A stretch of 64,000 nucleotides of DNA from Paenibacillus sedimenti (GTDB lineage Bacteria; Bacillota; Bacilli; Paenibacillales; NBRC-103111). The position numbers and the translations under genes were made by a program. The notes beneath the pieces were generated by a model, which was given only the letters and a program-made list of their open reading frames with translations, was not told the DNA's origin and did no database searches. Shown here one piece after another: positions 60,942-64,000 of this stretch; position 1 is the stretch's first letter, and each line of letters opens with the position of its first letter. The stretch covers positions 186,001 to 250,000 of the forward strand of contig NZ_JACVVD010000009.1 in assembly GCF_014534655.1 (NCBI RefSeq), written 5' to 3'.

Positions 60942-62042
60942 ATGGCAAAGCGCGTTCAATTGCTTATCGGAACGAATAAAGGTGTTTTTATTTACTCTTC
61001 GACGGTGGAAAGACGGGATTGGTCGCTGCGCGGACCTTATTTACCGGGTTGGGAGGCTTACAGCGTACTTGGGGATAGCAGGAACGGAAATGTCTTATAT
61101 GCCGGAACATCGCATGCCGCTTACGGCGCAACCATTCGGATATCCCGAAATGACGGGGAAACGTGGGAGCAAATTACGGAAGGTCCAAGGTATCGTGAGG
61201 ATAGCGGTTTCTCCTTAAACCGGATATGGCAGTTGACGCCAGGTCTTGAATCGGAGCCCGGAACGCTCTTCGCCGGTACCGAAGAAGCGGGGATATTCGT
61301 CAGTCGAGACAGCGGTCAAACCTGGAAAGAACTGGACGGCTTGACGAGCCATCCCACACGGCCGGAATGGTTCCCGGGCGCAGGCGGCATGTGCCTCCAT
61401 ACGATTCTGATCGATCCAAAGGATTCGCAGCGGATGTGGGTTGGCATATCGGCAGTCGGCGTATTCCGGACGCTGGATGGCGGTCAAAGCTGGCATGCAT
61501 GCAACAAGGGCTTAAACCGCATTCCAACCGGACAGCCAAGTCCGGAAGTCGGCTATTGTGTGCATAAAATGGTGCTCGACCCTGACGACTCCAATGTCTT
61601 GTATATGCAAGAGCACGGAGGCGTCTTCAAATCCACCGACGGCGGTGACAGTTGGCAATCCATTGAAGAGGGTTTAACGCTACGCGATGGGGATGCCCCG
61701 TTCGGTTTTCCGATCACGGTCTCGCCAAATGGCGACCTGTTCCTTATTCCTCTGGAGAGCAGCGAACAGCGCTCCATGCGCGACGGCAAGCTGCTTGTCT
61801 ATAGAATGGCGCGAGGCGAGCAAAGCTGGAAACCGATCGGTGACGTGCTGCCGGAAGAAGAACGCCACGTCAGCGTATTGCGCGACGCCATGTCTATTGA
61901 TTCACTGGATCCGTATGGCCTGTACTTCGGTACAACCTCCGGCGAAGTGTTCTGCTCATTAGATCGCGGCGAAAGCTGGGAACGCCTGCCGGGTCAATTC
62001 TCACGCATTCTGACCGTAAAATCATGGATCGTGGAGGACTAG
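60942..62042 (+). CDS. BNR/WD40-type repeat protein
   Basis: A 366-residue protein built of about six repeats with the Asp-box S-x-D-x-G-x-T-W pattern (SRNDGETWEQI, SRDSGQTWKEL, TLDGGQSWHAC, STDGGDSWQSI, SLDRGESWERL), so a beta-propeller of the sialidase/BNR type. No signal peptide or catalytic residues of sialidases are visible, so it is probably a binding propeller. AAAGGAGG supports the ATG. The next gene, encoding a MoaD-like protein with a di-glycine tail, starts one base after its stop. Confidence 0.8.
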   Translation: MAKRVQLLIGTNKGVFIYSSTVERRDWSLRGPYLPGWEAYSVLGDSRNGNVLYAGTSHAAYGATIRISRNDGETWEQITEGPRYREDSGFSLNRIWQLTPGLESEPGTLFAGTEEAGIFVSRDSGQTWKELDGLTSHPTRPEWFPGAGGMCLHTILIDPKDSQRMWVGISAVGVFRTLDGGQSWHACNKGLNRIPTGQPSPEVGYCVHKMVLDPDDSNVLYMQEHGGVFKSTDGGDSWQSIEEGLTLRDGDAPFGFPITVSPNGDLFLIPLESSEQRSMRDGKLLVYRMARGEQSWKPIGDVLPEEERHVSVLRDAMSIDSLDPYGLYFGTTSGEVFCSLDRGESWERLPGQFSRILTVKSWIVED

Positions 62043-62043
62043 G

Positions 62044-62319
62044 ATGCTGATTACGGTCAGCGTTCCTTCCCTGTTGCGGGATTGTACAGGCGGGAACGTG
62101 AAGTTCGAATTGGAAGCGCATACCCTGCAAGGGGCACTTGATGAGCTGTTCAACATCTATCCGCTTCTGAGAGTTCATCTGTTTACGGAAACGGGACAAG
62201 TTAGAAAGCACGTATTGCTTTATTATAACGATACGAATTTGGCGTGGCTGGATAACTTCGATCTCGTCCTTCAGCCTGGAGATCAGCTCATTGTATTTCA
62301 AGCTGTCTCCGGCGGTTAA
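62044..62319 (+). CDS. MoaD/ThiS-like ubiquitin-fold protein
   Basis: A 91-residue beta-grasp protein ending VSGG, the di-glycine tail used by ThiS and MoaD for activation and sulfur transfer or conjugation. LQPGDQLIVFQAVSGG fits the family's last strand. No E1-like activating enzyme is adjacent, so sulfur carriage cannot be assumed. GGAGG overlaps the upstream stop codon, seven bases before this ATG, so the two genes are translationally coupled. It may act with the propeller protein, e.g. as a protein tag or a structural partner (inference). Confidence 0.8.
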   Translation: MLITVSVPSLLRDCTGGNVKFELEAHTLQGALDELFNIYPLLRVHLFTETGQVRKHVLLYYNDTNLAWLDNFDLVLQPGDQLIVFQAVSGG

Positions 62320-62349
62320 CAACGGAATGAATCAGCGGATGCCAAAGAA

Positions 62350-62847
62350 TTAGATTTTGCTGTCGTAGAAGAAATGCTCTGCCCTGATTTTTTCGCCCAG
62401 TTCGATAATGCCGTAAGAGTACCTCGGTTGCCTTCGTTTATCCGTCGGCGAGCCCGGGTTGAACATCAGCACGCCATCAATCGTTTGCTGAAAAGGAATA
62501 TGAGAGTGCCCGAAGATGACGATATCCGGCTGTTGCGCCTGGAACGCTTCACGGGCTCTTTCCTCTGTCGTTTTGCGATATCCGTCTCCATGGATAAGGC
62601 CTATCCGGTACTCACCTAGCGTGAGCAATTTCTTATGACCGAAGCGATCAATGATGTCGGGCCCATCATTATTTCCCGCAACCCCTTCGCAAGGCGCGAT
62701 TTGCTCAACAAGCTCGATAACGCGAGGGCTGACCCAATCCCCTGCGTGGAGAATAAGCTCCACCCCTTGAAGCCCTTGAACCAATACATCCGGCAGCTTC
62801 TCGACCCTGTCCGATAAATGAGTATCCGAAATAATGCCAATGCGCAT
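62350..62847 (-). CDS. YfcE/MJ0936-type metallophosphoesterase
   Basis: A 165-residue metal-dependent phosphodiesterase. Motifs: GIISDTHLSDR at residues 3-13, LILHAGDWV, GNNDGPDI, LIHGDGY and FGHSHIPFQQ. Members cleave cyclic or bis-phosphodiesters; substrate unknown. The ATG at 62847 fits the family start; a TTG two codons upstream is better spaced from AGGAG, so the start is not fully settled. It faces the divergent MoxR-type gene. Confidence 0.85.
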   Translation of the reverse strand: MRIGIISDTHLSDRVEKLPDVLVQGLQGVELILHAGDWVSPRVIELVEQIAPCEGVAGNNDGPDIIDRFGHKKLLTLGEYRIGLIHGDGYRKTTEERAREAFQAQQPDIVIFGHSHIPFQQTIDGVLMFNPGSPTDKRRQPRYSYGIIELGEKIRAEHFFYDSKI

Positions 62848-62961
62848 GTGCAACCACGACTCCTACCTGTTTTTGGACATATTGTATCATATTCGATGTT
62901 TGCCCGGCAGTTTGGTACAATAAAGCTTACATACTCGATCAATTACTGGAGGATCAGCCAT

Positions 62962-64000
62962 ATGAAAGAACCAATCGCCGTGCAAAACAAACTAAGAGAA
63001 GCGATGGGACATCTGGAGAAAAGATTTATGGAACGTGAAGAGCTTATTCGCGTCCTGTTACTAGCCATGATGAGCGGTGAAAATGTGCTGCTGGTCGGTC
63101 CTCCCGGCTCAGCCAAATCCCAATTGGCGCGCGCAACAGCAGAGTTGTTCGGCAACGAGCCTTTTTTCGACTACTTGCTGACGCGGTTCACGACGCCGGA
63201 CGAACTGTTCGGGCCTGTTTCGCTGCAGAAGTTGAAACAAGATGAATATGTCCGTCTTACGGACGGTTACTTGCCCGGTGCACGATTTGCTTTCCTGGAC
63301 GAAATTTTCAAAGCGAACAGCGCCATCCTCAACTCGCTTCTCTCGGTCTTGAATGAGCGCGTCTTTTTTAATGGCCGGAATAAACAGGCAACCCCTCTAC
63401 TCTTCCTTATGGCGGCCTCCAACGAGCTGCCGGAGGATAACGAGCAGCTAGCTGCACTATACGACCGATTTCTTTTCAGATACGAAGTCGAATATGTGAA
63501 ACAAATCGCGAGCTTTGAGCTCATGTTCAGTGCTCCCTCCTCGCCGATTCCTGCTTTATTGTCCACCGACTTGGTCAAGCAAATCAAATCTCAAGCAACC
63601 GATGTCATCTTGCCGGAGCCGATCATTTACATGATGTTTCAGTTGAAAAACGCATTAGAGGAAAAAGAGTATGTGCTTTCCGACCGCCGATGGAACAAAA
63701 TCGGACATGCATGGAAAATATCCGCCGCGATCCATGGACGCAGCATAGTTAACGTATGGGATACTGTGCTGACGCCGCATATGCTATGGGACTTCCCCGA
63801 GGACTTAGTCGAGCTGAAAGAAGTGTTCAGCACCCTCTTTCAAGAGATGCTGAAAAAAGAAATGGAGCAGGAATTGCCGCTGCAGCAATTCAATCTCACC
63901 GTGAGGAAGTGGCTCGAAAAAGAAGATGAGCTGCATGCGTTTCAATTCAAAAAAGAAGTCGGCGGCGCACTCAGCAAAGAAGCTTCGGAACGGATGAAAG
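62962..64000 (+). CDS. AAA ATPase of the MoxR/RavA type (partial)
   Basis: The first 346 codons of a gene running off the window. Walker A is LLVGPPGSAKSQLARA (about residues 39-54), the sensor region SVLNERVFF follows ARFAFLDEIFKANSAILNSLL (Walker B), and DRFLFRYEVEY carries the arginine finger; after about residue 260 it enters the lid domain. The order matches RavA/MoxR proteins, chaperone ATPases that usually work with a von Willebrand A-domain protein encoded next door, which would lie beyond 64000. GGAGG precedes the ATG by eight bases. Confidence 0.8.
   Translation, partial: MKEPIAVQNKLREAMGHLEKRFMEREELIRVLLLAMMSGENVLLVGPPGSAKSQLARATAELFGNEPFFDYLLTRFTTPDELFGPVSLQKLKQDEYVRLTDGYLPGARFAFLDEIFKANSAILNSLLSVLNERVFFNGRNKQATPLLFLMAASNELPEDNEQLAALYDRFLFRYEVEYVKQIASFELMFSAPSSPIPALLSTDLVKQIKSQATDVILPEPIIYMMFQLKNALEEKEYVLSDRRWNKIGHAWKISAAIHGRSIVNVWDTVLTPHMLWDFPEDLVELKEVFSTLFQEMLKKEMEQELPLQQFNLTVRKWLEKEDELHAFQFKKEVGGALSKEASERMK

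Noticed and set aside
1..64000. Insertion sequences, prophage genes, tRNA and rRNA genes
   Set aside because: No transposase, integrase, phage structural gene or RNA gene pattern was recognised by eye; subtle tRNAs could still be missed without a covariance-model scan.

Overview
The window reads as chromosomal DNA from a Gram-positive Firmicute, most likely a Paenibacillus or close relative (inference from gene content). The supporting signs are strong AGGAGG-type ribosome binding sites, some GTG/TTG starts, many U-tailed terminators, a YpdA-type bacillithiol-disulfide reductase, a DUF2533 (YpbS) gene, DUF3900 and DUF2164 genes, a menaquinol-type heme-copper oxidase, and Bacillus-style Fur and LexA boxes. 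I see no rRNA, tRNA, transposase, phage or CRISPR genes. Most genes lie on the minus strand in short operons.

Layout. 1-9.7 kb: small conserved genes (DUF6157, DUF1697, acetyltransferase, phosphoesterase), a split threonine/serine exporter, methyltransferases, a Nudix hydrolase, a Fur-controlled orphan siderophore ATPase and an aldose-epimerase-like gene. 9.6-14 kb: an APH-type kinase, a hydrolase fused to a small acidic domain, and the helicase HrpB. 14-18.9 kb: small genes, YpdA, an unknown gene behind two LexA-box matches, and the DNA glycosylase Tag. 19-23 kb: a thiamine-precursor uptake operon (riboswitch, lipoprotein, thiamine-binding protein, permease, ATPase, TatD-like hydrolase). 24-27.7 kb: a lipoprotein, sensor kinase and REC/HD-GYP signalling operon. 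28-35 kb: uridine kinase, MFS transporter, M29 aminopeptidase, AhpD-like protein and L,D-transpeptidase. 35-39.1 kb: the qox/cyo quinol oxidase operon. 40-46.1 kb: a redox cluster (two quinone-reductase-like genes, one broken by a nonsense codon; two SDRs; an Old Yellow Enzyme; a TetR regulator) bracketed by copies of a 19-bp repeat. 46.6-64 kb: membrane and XRE genes, an epimerase, an FAD monooxygenase, a deoxynucleoside kinase, DUF3900, a four-PAS kinase, a zinc phospholipase C-like protein, PepF, Ung, TopB, a BNR-repeat/MoaD-like pair, a YfcE-type phosphoesterase and the start of a MoxR/RavA-type ATPase.

How the parts fit. The clearest regulated units are the TPP-riboswitch operon at 19-23 kb, the Fur-box ATPase, the unknown 100-residue gene with LexA-like operators, and the redox cluster, where related palindromes lie before tetR and both SDR genes. 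The last looks like a self-contained electrophile or quinone stress regulon that has begun to decay. Function calls rest on motifs read by eye; no database search was run.
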